Under the pieces are notes generated by a model. That model saw only the letters and a program-made list of their open reading frames with translations, made no database searches and was not told the DNA's origin. 7,212 nt of DNA, taken from the NCBI GenBank assembly GCA_018882825.1, contig VERC01000119.1:1-7212 (forward strand), in the 5' to 3' direction. Each line of letters starts with the position of its first letter. Positions within the stretch are counted from its first letter, which is position 1. This DNA is from Acidimicrobiia bacterium (GTDB taxonomy: Bacteria; Actinomycetota; Acidimicrobiia; Acidimicrobiales; Acidimicrobilacustridaceae). Shown here one piece after another: positions 1 to 5,564 of this stretch. The translations under genes were made by a program, and so were the position numbers.

Positions 1-116
1 ATGTCACCTGTTACGTGGAGGGACATCCGCTGTGTCGGGACTGGGTCGGCGGCGATCCGGCCCGCTTCGTGGTGCTCCTCACCGAGCAGATGCTGCCGGC
101 CGATCTCGTCGCCTGA
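1..116 (+). CDS. 3' end of an unidentified protein (partial, runs off the left edge)
   Basis: Reading from base 3, the frame is open for 37 codons and ends in TGA at 114-116. The peptide begins VTCYVEGHPLCRDWVGGDPA and ends LLTEQMLPADLVA. About 32 of the 37 codons end in G or C, matching the coding bias of the other genes, so I take it as a true C-terminus although it is too short for most ORF calling. I do not recognise the family. It lies 50 nt upstream of mcl and is probably not part of that transcript, because a 9-bp hairpin covers its stop codon and a separate -10 box precedes mcl. It could be a small stand-alone protein or the tail of a large one; the window cannot tell. Confidence 0.6.
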   Translation, partial: VTCYVEGHPLCRDWVGGDPARFVVLLTEQMLPADLVA

Positions 117-123
117 GATCGGC
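99..123 (+). terminator. Stem-loop over the stop codon of the partial gene, possible terminator
   Basis: GCCGATCTC at 99-107 is perfectly complementary to GAGATCGGC at 115-123, giving a 9-bp stem with a 7-nt loop (GTCGCCT). The stop codon at 114-116 lies at the loop/stem junction. There is no T-tract after it, so it is not a textbook intrinsic terminator. Actinobacteria often use hairpins without U-tails, so termination is plausible but inferred. Confidence 0.4.
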
Positions 124-154
124 GATCGCCCGGGGCGCGTCGACGACGGGCCAC

Positions 155-160
155 TAGATT
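155..160 (+). promoter_or_regulatory. Candidate -10 box for a leaderless mcl transcript
   Basis: TAGATT fits the actinobacterial TAnnnT -10 consensus and is followed by 6 nt and then the mcl ATG at 167. A start site at the usual distance would fall on or next to the A of the ATG, so the mRNA would be leaderless. This agrees with the lack of a Shine-Dalgarno sequence before that ATG. No convincing -35 hexamer is seen. Confidence 0.5.
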
Positions 161-166
161 CGCAGG

Positions 167-1225
167 ATGCGCAATCCCAAGGACTTCTTCCGTCCGCTCG
201 CCGTCGGTGCCCCCGAACCGTTGCGCGAGATCCCGGTGCGGCCGTCGCGTGTCATCCACTTCTTCCCGCCGGCCAACGAGAAGATGGTGGCGAAGCTCCC
301 GTCGATCATCCCCACCGTCGACATCATCCTCGGCAACCTCGAGGACGCCGTCCCCGCCTCCGACAAGGAAGCGGCCCGGGCCGGCCTGGTGAAGGTCGGC
401 CAGGAGAACGACTTCGGCGCCACGCAGTTCTGGACCCGGGTGAACTCGCTCGACTCGCCCTGGTGTCTCGACGACCTCACCACGTTGGTCACCGAGATCG
501 GCGACAGGCTCGACGTGATCATGATCCCCAAGGTCGAGGGACCGGAGGACATCCATTACGTCGATCGCCTCCTCGCCCAACTGGAGGCCAAGGCCCGCTT
601 GTCCAGGCCGCTCATGGTGCACGCCATCCTCGAGACGGCGCGCGGTGTGGCCAACGTCGAGGAGATCTGCGCTGCCAGTCCGCGCATGCAGGGTCTGTCG
701 CTGGGTCCGGCCGACCTCGCCGCCAACCGACGCATGAAGACCACGCGCGTCGGGGGTGGGCATCCGGGCTACCTCGTGCGCACCGACCCCGTCGACGGTG
801 ACATCGCCGGTGACCGGCCGGTGTTCCAGCAGGACCTGTGGCACTACACCATCGCCCGCATGGTCGACGCCTGCGTGGCCAATGGCATCCTCCCCTTCTA
901 CGGGCCGTTCGGCGACATCGCCGACACCGTCGCCTGCGAGGACCAGTTCCGCAACGCCTTCCTCCTCGGATGCGTCGGCGCATGGAGTCTCCACCCGGTG
1001 CAGATCGACATCGCCAAGCGCGTGTTCTCGCCCGATCCCGCCGACGTGGCCCATGCCCGACGGGTGATCGAGGCGATGGGTGACGGCACCGGGGCGATCA
1101 TGCTCGACGGGAAGATGGAGGACGACGCCTCGGTGAAGCAGTGCCGGGTGATGGTCGAACTGGCCGAGCAGCTGGCGGCCGGTGATCCCGAACTGGCCGA
1201 GCGCTACGCGGCCGGAGGTCGTTGA
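167..1225 (+). CDS. mcl: Malyl-CoA / beta-methylmalyl-CoA (possibly also citramalyl-CoA) lyase, Chloroflexus-like type
   Basis: A 352-residue CitE-superfamily (HpcH/HpaI-like TIM barrel) lyase, cytoplasmic and Mg-dependent. It should cleave beta-methylmalyl-CoA to propionyl-CoA plus glyoxylate and interconvert malyl-CoA with acetyl-CoA plus glyoxylate. Visible motifs: GAPEP...[11 protein letters not shown] near 14-35 (start of the barrel), GNLEDAVP 56-63, WTRVN 89-93 with the substrate Arg at 91, MIPKVEGP 119-126, ILETARG with metal-ligand Glu156, LGPADLA with metal-ligand Asp183, [11 protein letters not shown] 191-201, GAWSLHP 271-277 and a C-terminal DGKMEDD 314-320 expected to supply the catalytic acid. 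From memory, the N-terminus and the RVGGGHP loop match the Chloroflexus aurantiacus enzyme (about 348 residues) much better than the shorter Rhodobacter or Streptomyces enzymes. The ATG at 167 gives an N-terminus matching that family; no SD is present and a -10 box lies just upstream. The next gene starts 2 nt after the stop, so the two are probably co-transcribed. Family call is very sure; whether citramalyl-CoA is also cleaved is inference. Confidence 0.93.
   Translation: MRNPKDFFRPLAVGAPEPLREIPVRPSRVIHFFPPANEKMVAKLPSIIPTVDIILGNLEDAVPASDKEAARAGLVKVGQENDFGATQFWTRVNSLDSPWCLDDLTTLVTEIGDRLDVIMIPKVEGPEDIHYVDRLLAQLEAKARLSRPLMVHAILETARGVANVEEICAASPRMQGLSLGPADLAANRRMKTTRVGGGHPGYLVRTDPVDGDIAGDRPVFQQDLWHYTIARMVDACVANGILPFYGPFGDIADTVACEDQFRNAFLLGCVGAWSLHPVQIDIAKRVFSPDPADVAHARRVIEAMGDGTGAIMLDGKMEDDASVKQCRVMVELAEQLAAGDPELAERYAAGGR
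1214..1218 (+). promoter_or_regulatory. Ribosome binding site that fixes the start of the second lyase gene
   Basis: GGAGG inside the last codons of mcl lies 9 nt before the ATG at 1228 but only 3 nt before the in-frame TTG at 1222. This favours ATG 1228 as the start and translational coupling to mcl. Confidence 0.65.
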
Positions 1226-1227
1226 CG

Positions 1228-2100
1228 ATGGCCGGAGAACTGCGTCCCCGTCGTTCGGTGCTGTACATGCCCGGCGCCAACGAACGCGCCCTCGAGAAGG
1301 CCAAGGGCATCCCGGCCGACGCGTTGATCCTCGACCTCGAGGACGCCGTGGCCCCCGACGCCAAGGCCGAGGCCCGCGATCGCGTGTGTGCGGCGGCGCT
1401 CAGTGGTGCCTACGGCACCAAGGAGATCGCCATCCGCGTCAACGGTCTGGGCACGGAGTGGCACGACGCCGACCTGGCTGCCGCCGCGGCGGCCGGACCC
1501 GATGCCGTGCTGGTGCCCAAGGTGAACTCGGCCGAGGAGGTGCGCACCCTCGTCGCCGCCCTCGAGGCCGCAGGTGCTCCGGATCGCACTGCGCTGTGGG
1601 CCATGCTCGAGACCCCAGTCGCCGTGCTGCATGCCGAGCAGATCGTCGCCGCGTCGGCGCGGCTGACCGTGCTGGTGATGGGTACCAACGATCTGGCCAA
1701 GGAATTGCAGGCGGTGCACGTCCCGGGGCGCGAGCCGCTCCGTTTCGGATTGCAGCGGTGTCTCATGGCCGCCCGACTGGGAGGCAAGGTCATCCTCGAC
1801 GGTGTCTTCAACGACATCACCGATGCCGAGGGGTTCCGGGCCGAGTGTGTGCAGGCACTGCAGTTCGGGTTCGACGGAAAGACCCTCATCCACCCCAGTC
1901 AGGTCGAACCGTGCAACGACGTGTTCGCACCGAGCGCTGACGAGATCGACCACTCCCGTCGGGTGATCGCCGCCTTCGACGAGGCCCGGGCCGAGGGTCG
2001 GGGAGTGGTCACCGTGGACGGTCGCATGATCGAGAACCTGCACGTCGACAACGCGCGCCGGATCCTGACCATCGCCGACGCCATCGCCGCGCTGGACTGA
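1228..2100 (+). CDS. CitE-like CoA-ester lyase / possible (3S)-malyl-CoA thioesterase (Mcl2-like)
   Basis: A 290-residue member of the HpcH/HpaI aldolase/citrate lyase beta-subunit family. Motifs in order: RRSVLYMPGANERALEKA 8-25, LDLEDAVAP 35-43, IRVNG with Arg70, VLVPKV 94-99, MLETP with metal-ligand Glu128, VMGTNDLAKE with metal-ligand Asp155, ILDGVFNDITD 189-199, GFDGKTLIHPSQ 214-225 (CoA-binding segment) and DGRMIENLH 264-272. The length is typical of stand-alone CitE-like proteins; no CitD or CitF partner is present, so ATP-independent citrate lyase is unlikely. It follows mcl with a 2-nt gap. In Rhodobacter sphaeroides a paralogue of this general type (Mcl2) hydrolyses malyl-CoA to malate, completing an apparent malate synthase together with Mcl1. 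The adjacency and the MGTNDLAKE/ENLH signature suggest that role here, but this is inference; a citramalyl-CoA or other 3-hydroxyacyl-CoA lyase is the main alternative. Where the family usually has Asp after DGxMI, this protein has Glu269. Confidence 0.88.
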   Translation: MAGELRPRRSVLYMPGANERALEKAKGIPADALILDLEDAVAPDAKAEARDRVCAAALSGAYGTKEIAIRVNGLGTEWHDADLAAAAAAGPDAVLVPKVNSAEEVRTLVAALEAAGAPDRTALWAMLETPVAVLHAEQIVAASARLTVLVMGTNDLAKELQAVHVPGREPLRFGLQRCLMAARLGGKVILDGVFNDITDAEGFRAECVQALQFGFDGKTLIHPSQVEPCNDVFAPSADEIDHSRRVIAAFDEARAEGRGVVTVDGRMIENLHVDNARRILTIADAIAALD

Positions 2101-2108
2101 CGAGCGAC

Positions 2109-2131
2109 GTCGGCGGCGTCAGGCCGCCGAC
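2109..2131. terminator. GC-rich stem-loop between the convergent lyase and mcd genes
   Basis: GTCGGCGGC at 2109-2117 pairs perfectly with GCCGCCGAC at 2123-2131 around a 5-nt loop. It lies just after the stop of the Mcl2-like gene (2098-2100) and covers the stop of mcd (2119-2121 on the minus strand). The symmetry means it can form in either transcript, so a bidirectional terminator is likely, although neither side has a U-tract. Confidence 0.5.
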
Positions 2132-3732
2132 TCGAGCAGCCGGCGGGCGATGACCTTCAGGCACAGGGTCTCGTCGGCGCCCTCGAAGATCGACAGCACC
2201 CGTGCGTCGACGTAGAGACGGCTGACCGAGTACTCCTCGGCGTAGCCGAAGCCTCCGTGGATCTGCATCGCCTCGCGGGCCACCCATTCGGCGGCCTTGC
2301 ACACGTAGGCCTTGATCATCGACGCCTCGAGCAGCCCCTCGCCGCGGGCCATGAGTCGGGCCACCTCGTACATGAACTGTCGTGAGGCCTGGATGAGCAC
2401 CACCATGCGACCGAGCTTCTGCTGGGTGAGCTGGTACTCGGCGATGGGGTGACCGAACACCACGCGGTCGAGGGCGTACTGGTGCGCGGCCTCGTAGGCG
2501 GCCTGCATCACACCCACGGCGCGCGCCGCGGTCTGCAGTCGTCCGTTCTCGAATCCGGCCATCTGGGCGTAGAAGCCGCGGCCCAGGCCCTCCTCGCCGC
2601 CCACGAGGTTGGCGTCGGACACGAACCAGTCCTCGAGGGCGATCTCGTAGGAGTGCATGCCCCGGTAGCCGATCGTGTCGATGGCCCGACCCTCCATCTT
2701 CCCGCCACCGGGTGCGCCGCCGTCGTCGCCGGCCGACTGGGTGAAGGCGAACCCGTGCCCCTCGCCGCGCGGCTTGGGCACGATGAACAGCGAGAGGCCG
2801 CGGTGCGTGAGCGTCTTGTCCGGGTTGGTGCGGGCCAGCAGCATCAGCACATCGGCGCGGGCGCCGAACGTGCACCACGTCTTGACCCCGTTGATGAGCC
2901 AGCCACCGTCGGTGCGGGTGGCACTCACCTTCACGCCGGCCACGTCGGAGCCGTAGTCCGGTTCGGTGACCGCGACGGCCGGCATGACCTCGGCGGTGGC
3001 CAACTTCGGCAGCCATTCCTTCTTCTGCTGTTCGGTGCCGCCGAACAACAGGGCCCGGGTGAGGATCTCCGGTCGGGTGATGAGGGCGCCGCCGGCGCCG
3101 AGCGAGGCCCGCGTCAGCTCCTCGGTGGCCACCACCATGCCGATGTACTCGCTCTCACCGCCCTCGGAGAAGCCCTCGTACTCGATGGGCACCGACAGTC
3201 CGAAGGCGCCGATCTCGGCGAGGCCCTCGATGATGTCCTCGGGGATGTCGGCGTTGGTGCGATGGATGTGTTCGGCGACGGGGGAGATGCGGTCGGCAGC
3301 GAAGCGTCGGAACGCGTCCTGCACCATCTCGAAGTCGCCCTCGAGATGGCGCGGTCCGGGCGTGTCGGCCAGCGAGGCCACGAACTCGGGCGATCGATAG
3401 GTGGCCACGAATGAACGTGTGGCATCGAGCGCGTCGGGGCCCACGCCCCAACTGTCCTCGCGGCCGAACACCCGGGGCACCAGTTCACCGATGGCGTCGG
3501 CCACGAAGGCACAGGCCAGTCGGGCCTCGAGATCACCGCGGGCGCCGTAGTCGAGCATCGACCGACAGGTGGCCACGGCCGAGGCGGCATGGGCGATGTC
3601 GTAGGCGACGACCTGATGGGCGTCGGCCCCGCCGGTGGCGGCCAGGGTCCGCACGGCGGAGTCGACGACGTCGGCCGCAGCATCGACGGCGGCGGTGGCG
3701 GCGGCGAGATCGGGGGTGGTGAGTGCGCTCAT
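2119..3732 (-). CDS. mcd: (2S)-Methylsuccinyl-CoA dehydrogenase (acyl-CoA dehydrogenase with N-terminal extension)
   Basis: A 537-residue flavoprotein that oxidises (2S)-methylsuccinyl-CoA to mesaconyl-CoA in the ethylmalonyl-CoA pathway, passing electrons to ETF. Residues 1-125 are an Ala-rich helical extension (HQVVAYDIAHAASAV 39-53); the acyl-CoA dehydrogenase core starts near 131. Core motifs: VAVTEPDYGSD 253-263 (FAD/substrate strand), INGVKTWCTF 280-289, IDTIGYRGMHSYEI 351-364, ENGRLQTAARAVG 395-407, MQIHGGFGYAEEYSVSR 489-505 and SIFEGADE 514-521, where Glu517 sits at the MCAD-type catalytic base position. Common acyl-CoA dehydrogenases are about 380-400 residues; the longer length plus the GYRGM(H/K)xYE and GRLQTAARAxG signatures mark the Mcd clade. 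A Gly-rich insertion (GDDGGAPGGGK, 335-345) looks like a flexible loop. The frame stays open to 3921, but that Arg/Pro-rich part overlaps the next gene; ATG 3732 is chosen because a -10 box lies 7 nt before it. It converges on the lyase pair and its product feeds Mch and Mcl. Confidence 0.9.
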   Translation of the reverse strand: MSALTTPDLAAATAAVDAAADVVDSAVRTLAATGGADAHQVVAYDIAHAASAVATCRSMLDYGARGDLEARLACAFVADAIGELVPRVFGREDSWGVGPDALDATRSFVATYRSPEFVASLADTPGPRHLEGDFEMVQDAFRRFAADRISPVAEHIHRTNADIPEDIIEGLAEIGAFGLSVPIEYEGFSEGGESEYIGMVVATEELTRASLGAGGALITRPEILTRALLFGGTEQQKKEWLPKLATAEVMPAVAVTEPDYGSDVAGVKVSATRTDGGWLINGVKTWCTFGARADVLMLLARTNPDKTLTHRGLSLFIVPKPRGEGHGFAFTQSAGDDGGAPGGGKMEGRAIDTIGYRGMHSYEIALEDWFVSDANLVGGEEGLGRGFYAQMAGFENGRLQTAARAVGVMQAAYEAAHQYALDRVVFGHPIAEYQLTQQKLGRMVVLIQASRQFMYEVARLMARGEGLLEASMIKAYVCKAAEWVAREAMQIHGGFGYAEEYSVSRLYVDARVLSIFEGADETLCLKVIARRLLESAA

Positions 3733-3739
3733 GGTGCCG

Positions 3740-3745
3740 AGGCTA
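3740..3745 (-). promoter_or_regulatory. Candidate -10 box for a leaderless mcd transcript
   Basis: On the minus strand TAGCCT (plus-strand bases 3740-3745) is followed by 7 nt and then the ATG at 3732-3730. There is no SD. The geometry repeats that of mcl, so a leaderless mRNA is likely. The box overlaps an inverted repeat, CTACCC-GT-GGGTAG (3743-3756). Confidence 0.5.
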
Positions 3746-3756
3746 CCCGTGGGTAG
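3743..3756. promoter_or_regulatory. Short inverted repeat over the mcd -10 region, possible operator
   Basis: CTACCC and GGGTAG are perfect 6-bp arms with a 2-nt spacer and overlap the putative mcd -10 box by three bases. The position would suit a repressor, but the repeat is short and no second copy was found at the other promoters in this window. Functional role is speculative. Confidence 0.25.
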
Positions 3757-3797
3757 GGCCCGGCTCCGAGGTCGACGACGGTCCGAGCGGGGATCGT

Positions 3798-5480
3798 TCA
3801 GGCCGGGACGGGGCGGAGCACGGTGCCGGGACGGGCGCCGGTGGCCCGACCGTCGGACCATGTGGGCACGCCGGCGGCGATCGTCCATCGGAAGCCGGCG
3901 GGCGGTCGGGTGAAGCGCCACGTGCCGTGGGGCACGTCGTAGGCGCGTTCCTCGTTGCCGAGTTGCAGTTCGTCGAGGCGGAACACCACGAGATCGGCGA
4001 CCCGTCCGACCTCGACCCGGCCCCGGTCGTGCAGCCCGAAGAACTCCGCGGTGCGCCCGGTGAGCACGTGCACGCCCTGTTCGACGGTGAGCCGTCCGGT
4101 GTCGCGGACGTAGTGGGTGAGCACGTGCACGTGCTCACCGGCCGCAGCGAACAACTGCAGGTGGGCGCCGCTGTCGTTGATGTTGAACACCGTGTGCGGA
4201 TCCAGTGCGGCGCGCACGATGTCGTCCTCGCTGAGGCGCTCCGGCACGCCCATCATCTGCGAACCCGTGCCGTTGGCCACCACCCAGTCGGCCAGCGCGT
4301 CGGAGATGTGCAGGCCGGTGCGTTCCACCAGATCGGCCAGCGAGATGTCGAGCGGGCCGACCCCGGTCTCGGAGATGGTGAGCAGCATCTCGTCGGGACG
4401 TTCGAGTCGCGACAGGCTCGAGCGAGTGCGGTTGTCCCAGTCGGTGCGGGCCCGGGCGCGCCACTGCGGATCGGCGAGGGTCGGGAGCTTGTCGGCCTCC
4501 GGTCCGTTGATCACCTCGTTCCACGCCGCGACGCGCTGGAACACCAGCGACCGTTCGAACCCGAAGAACGGTGCCAACGGTTTGGCATTGACCATCGGCC
4601 ACATGTCGGCCGTGGCGCGCAGTTCGTCGTGCAACGCCCACCATTCGTCCCGCCGGTCGTCGTCGCGCACGTTGAACGGGATGCCCGTGTACTGGGCGCG
4701 CACGCCGGTGCCGGCCAGCAGCGCCGCGAAGCGACGGGCGTCGGCGATCGAGTCCTGCGGGTCGTTGAAGCGCAGGATCATCTGCACGGTGGCGGGTCGA
4801 TGGGCGGCGACGACGCCGAACAGGGCCCGGTACTCCTCGTCGGTGGCGAAGAACCCGGGCACGGGTCGCAGCGTGCGATCACGGTCGAAGTGGTTGATGC
4901 TGAGACCGAGTGCGCCGGCCGACAGTCCCTCGTCGAGTACGGCGGCCATGGCGGAGATCTCGGCCGCGGTGGCCGCCCGCTGCCATGCATCGGCACCCAT
5001 GACGTAGGTGCGCAGCGTCACGTGCCCCAGGTATCCGGCCGTGTGCACGGCGGTGGGGGCCGAACCCAACGCCGCCATGTACTGCGGCCACGACTCCCAA
5101 CTCCACGGGATCTCGTGCTGGAACGCCCCCAGAGGGAGGTCCTCGAGGAAGCAGAGCAGGTCGACGATCTCGTCCCGTTGGGGCCCGGCGATCACCGGAG
5201 CGATCGAGTTGCCGCAGTTGCCGAACACCATCGAGGTGTTGCCGTGGGCGGGGAGCGGATCGAGGGCCGGGTCCCACCACATGGCCCCGTCGAGGTGGGT
5301 GTGGGTGTCGATGATCCCGGGGGCCACGAAGCAGTCGGTGGCATCGATGACCGGCTCGGCGCCGACCAGGTCCGGGCCGATCTCCACGATGCGGCCGTCG
5401 CGCACGCGCACATCGGCCGGTCGGCCCGGCGCGCCGGTTCCGTCGACGACGGTTCCACCCGTCAACAGCAGGTCGGTCAT
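3798..5480 (-). CDS. Amidohydrolase of the N-acyl-D-amino-acid deacylase (COG3653-like) family, substrate unknown
   Basis: A 560-residue cytoplasmic amidohydrolase. The N-terminal beta-sandwich part starts LLLTGGTVVDGTGAPGRPADV (residues 4-24), then VAPGIIDTHTHLDG 52-65 with the metal-binding HxH (His60, His62), VFGNCGNS 85-92 with Cys89 at the D-aminoacylase zinc-ligand position, PWSWESWPQYMAAL 125-138, NINDSGAHLQLF 433-444 with Asp436 as likely catalytic acid, LTHYVRDTG 454-462, and the closing sandwich GRVEVGRVADLVVF 487-500. The two His ligands that D-aminoacylase carries between the Cys and the Asp (in THIR and SHxK-type motifs) are not recognisable: the matching stretches read TVQMILRF and RAQYTGIPF. 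It is therefore probably not a classical D-aminoacylase; related amidohydrolases of unknown substrate are common in mycobacteria and other actinobacteria. ATG 5480 is preferred over ATG 5486 because GAGGGGGAG lies 6 nt before it. It ends 65 nt upstream of mcd on the same strand and may read into it, but nothing links it to the CoA-ester pathway. Confidence 0.87.
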   Translation of the reverse strand: MTDLLLTGGTVVDGTGAPGRPADVRVRDGRIVEIGPDLVGAEPVIDATDCFVAPGIIDTHTHLDGAMWWDPALDPLPAHGNTSMVFGNCGNSIAPVIAGPQRDEIVDLLCFLEDLPLGAFQHEIPWSWESWPQYMAALGSAPTAVHTAGYLGHVTLRTYVMGADAWQRAATAAEISAMAAVLDEGLSAGALGLSINHFDRDRTLRPVPGFFATDEEYRALFGVVAAHRPATVQMILRFNDPQDSIADARRFAALLAGTGVRAQYTGIPFNVRDDDRRDEWWALHDELRATADMWPMVNAKPLAPFFGFERSLVFQRVAAWNEVINGPEADKLPTLADPQWRARARTDWDNRTRSSLSRLERPDEMLLTISETGVGPLDISLADLVERTGLHISDALADWVVANGTGSQMMGVPERLSEDDIVRAALDPHTVFNINDSGAHLQLFAAAGEHVHVLTHYVRDTGRLTVEQGVHVLTGRTAEFFGLHDRGRVEVGRVADLVVFRLDELQLGNEERAYDVPHGTWRFTRPPAGFRWTIAAGVPTWSDGRATGARPGTVLRPVPA

Positions 5481-5486
5481 GAGCAT

Positions 5487-5495
5487 CTCCCCCTC
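5487..5495 (-). promoter_or_regulatory. Ribosome binding site of the amidohydrolase gene
   Basis: On the minus strand GAGGGGGAG is followed by ATGCTC and then ATG at 5480. The 6-nt spacing decides for ATG 5480; the ATG at 5486 directly abuts the purine tract. Confidence 0.65.
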
Positions 5496-5501
5496 GCGGT
5501 G

Positions 5502-5507
5502 ACTGTA
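5502..5507 (-). promoter_or_regulatory. Candidate -10 box of the amidohydrolase gene
   Basis: TACAGT on the minus strand fits TAnnnT. The expected start site, about 7 nt downstream, would give a leader of roughly 15 nt holding little more than the SD. No clear -35 is seen. It is only about 21 bp from the divergent mch -10 box, so the two promoters probably overlap. Confidence 0.4.
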
Positions 5508-5528
5508 CCCGGCGCATGTGGGTGCCCC

Positions 5529-5534
5529 TAGGCT
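5529..5534 (+). promoter_or_regulatory. Candidate -10 box of mch
   Basis: TAGGCT fits TAnnnT. A start near 5541 would leave a leader of about 24 nt with the SD GAGGAG (5553-5558) 6 nt before the GTG start. A 5-bp inverted repeat, GGCTC-GG-GAGCC (5531-5542), covers the end of the box and the expected start site. Confidence 0.45.
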
Positions 5535-5552
5535 CGGGAGCCGTCGCCCAGT

Positions 5553-5558
5553 GAGGAG
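5553..5558 (+). promoter_or_regulatory. Ribosome binding site of mch
   Basis: GAGGAG lies 6 nt before GTG 5565, which supports that GTG over the in-frame GTG at 5571. Confidence 0.65.
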
Positions 5559-5564
5559 CCTGCC

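Noticed and set aside
139..149. The 11-mer GTCGACGACGG upstream of mcl, repeated at 3771-3781 near mcd, as a shared regulator site.
   Set aside because: It also occurs inside the amidohydrolase coding sequence (5442-5452), and the orientation and distance relative to the two promoters differ; it is probably a common high-GC word.
1..801. A 266-codon plus-strand frame starting at base 1 with ATG.
   Set aside because: It overlaps mcl in another frame, is Arg/Pro/Ser-rich and shows no motif; the real coding frame of bases 3-116 is different.
1222..1227. TTG at 1222 as start of the CitE paralogue.
   Set aside because: It leaves only 3 nt from the SD GGAGG; ATG 1228 has a 9-nt spacing and gives the usual family N-terminus.
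11..2043. Long minus-strand open frames opposite mcl (11-1054) and the CitE paralogue (1204-2043).
   Set aside because: Same mirror-frame effect; no domain motifs, and the sense strand encodes well-conserved enzymes.
3733..3921. Upstream extension of mcd by 63 codons.
   Set aside because: The extension is Arg/Pro-rich, overlaps the 3' end of the amidohydrolase gene, and is not part of the Mcd family; the promoter geometry supports ATG 3732.
3723..5531. A 602-codon plus-strand open frame opposite the amidohydrolase, and a 321-codon plus-strand frame (2449-3414) opposite mcd.
   Set aside because: Both are antisense to genes with clear family motifs. Their translations are Gly/Arg/His/Val-rich low-complexity sequence with no recognisable domain, as expected for mirror frames in high-GC3 DNA.
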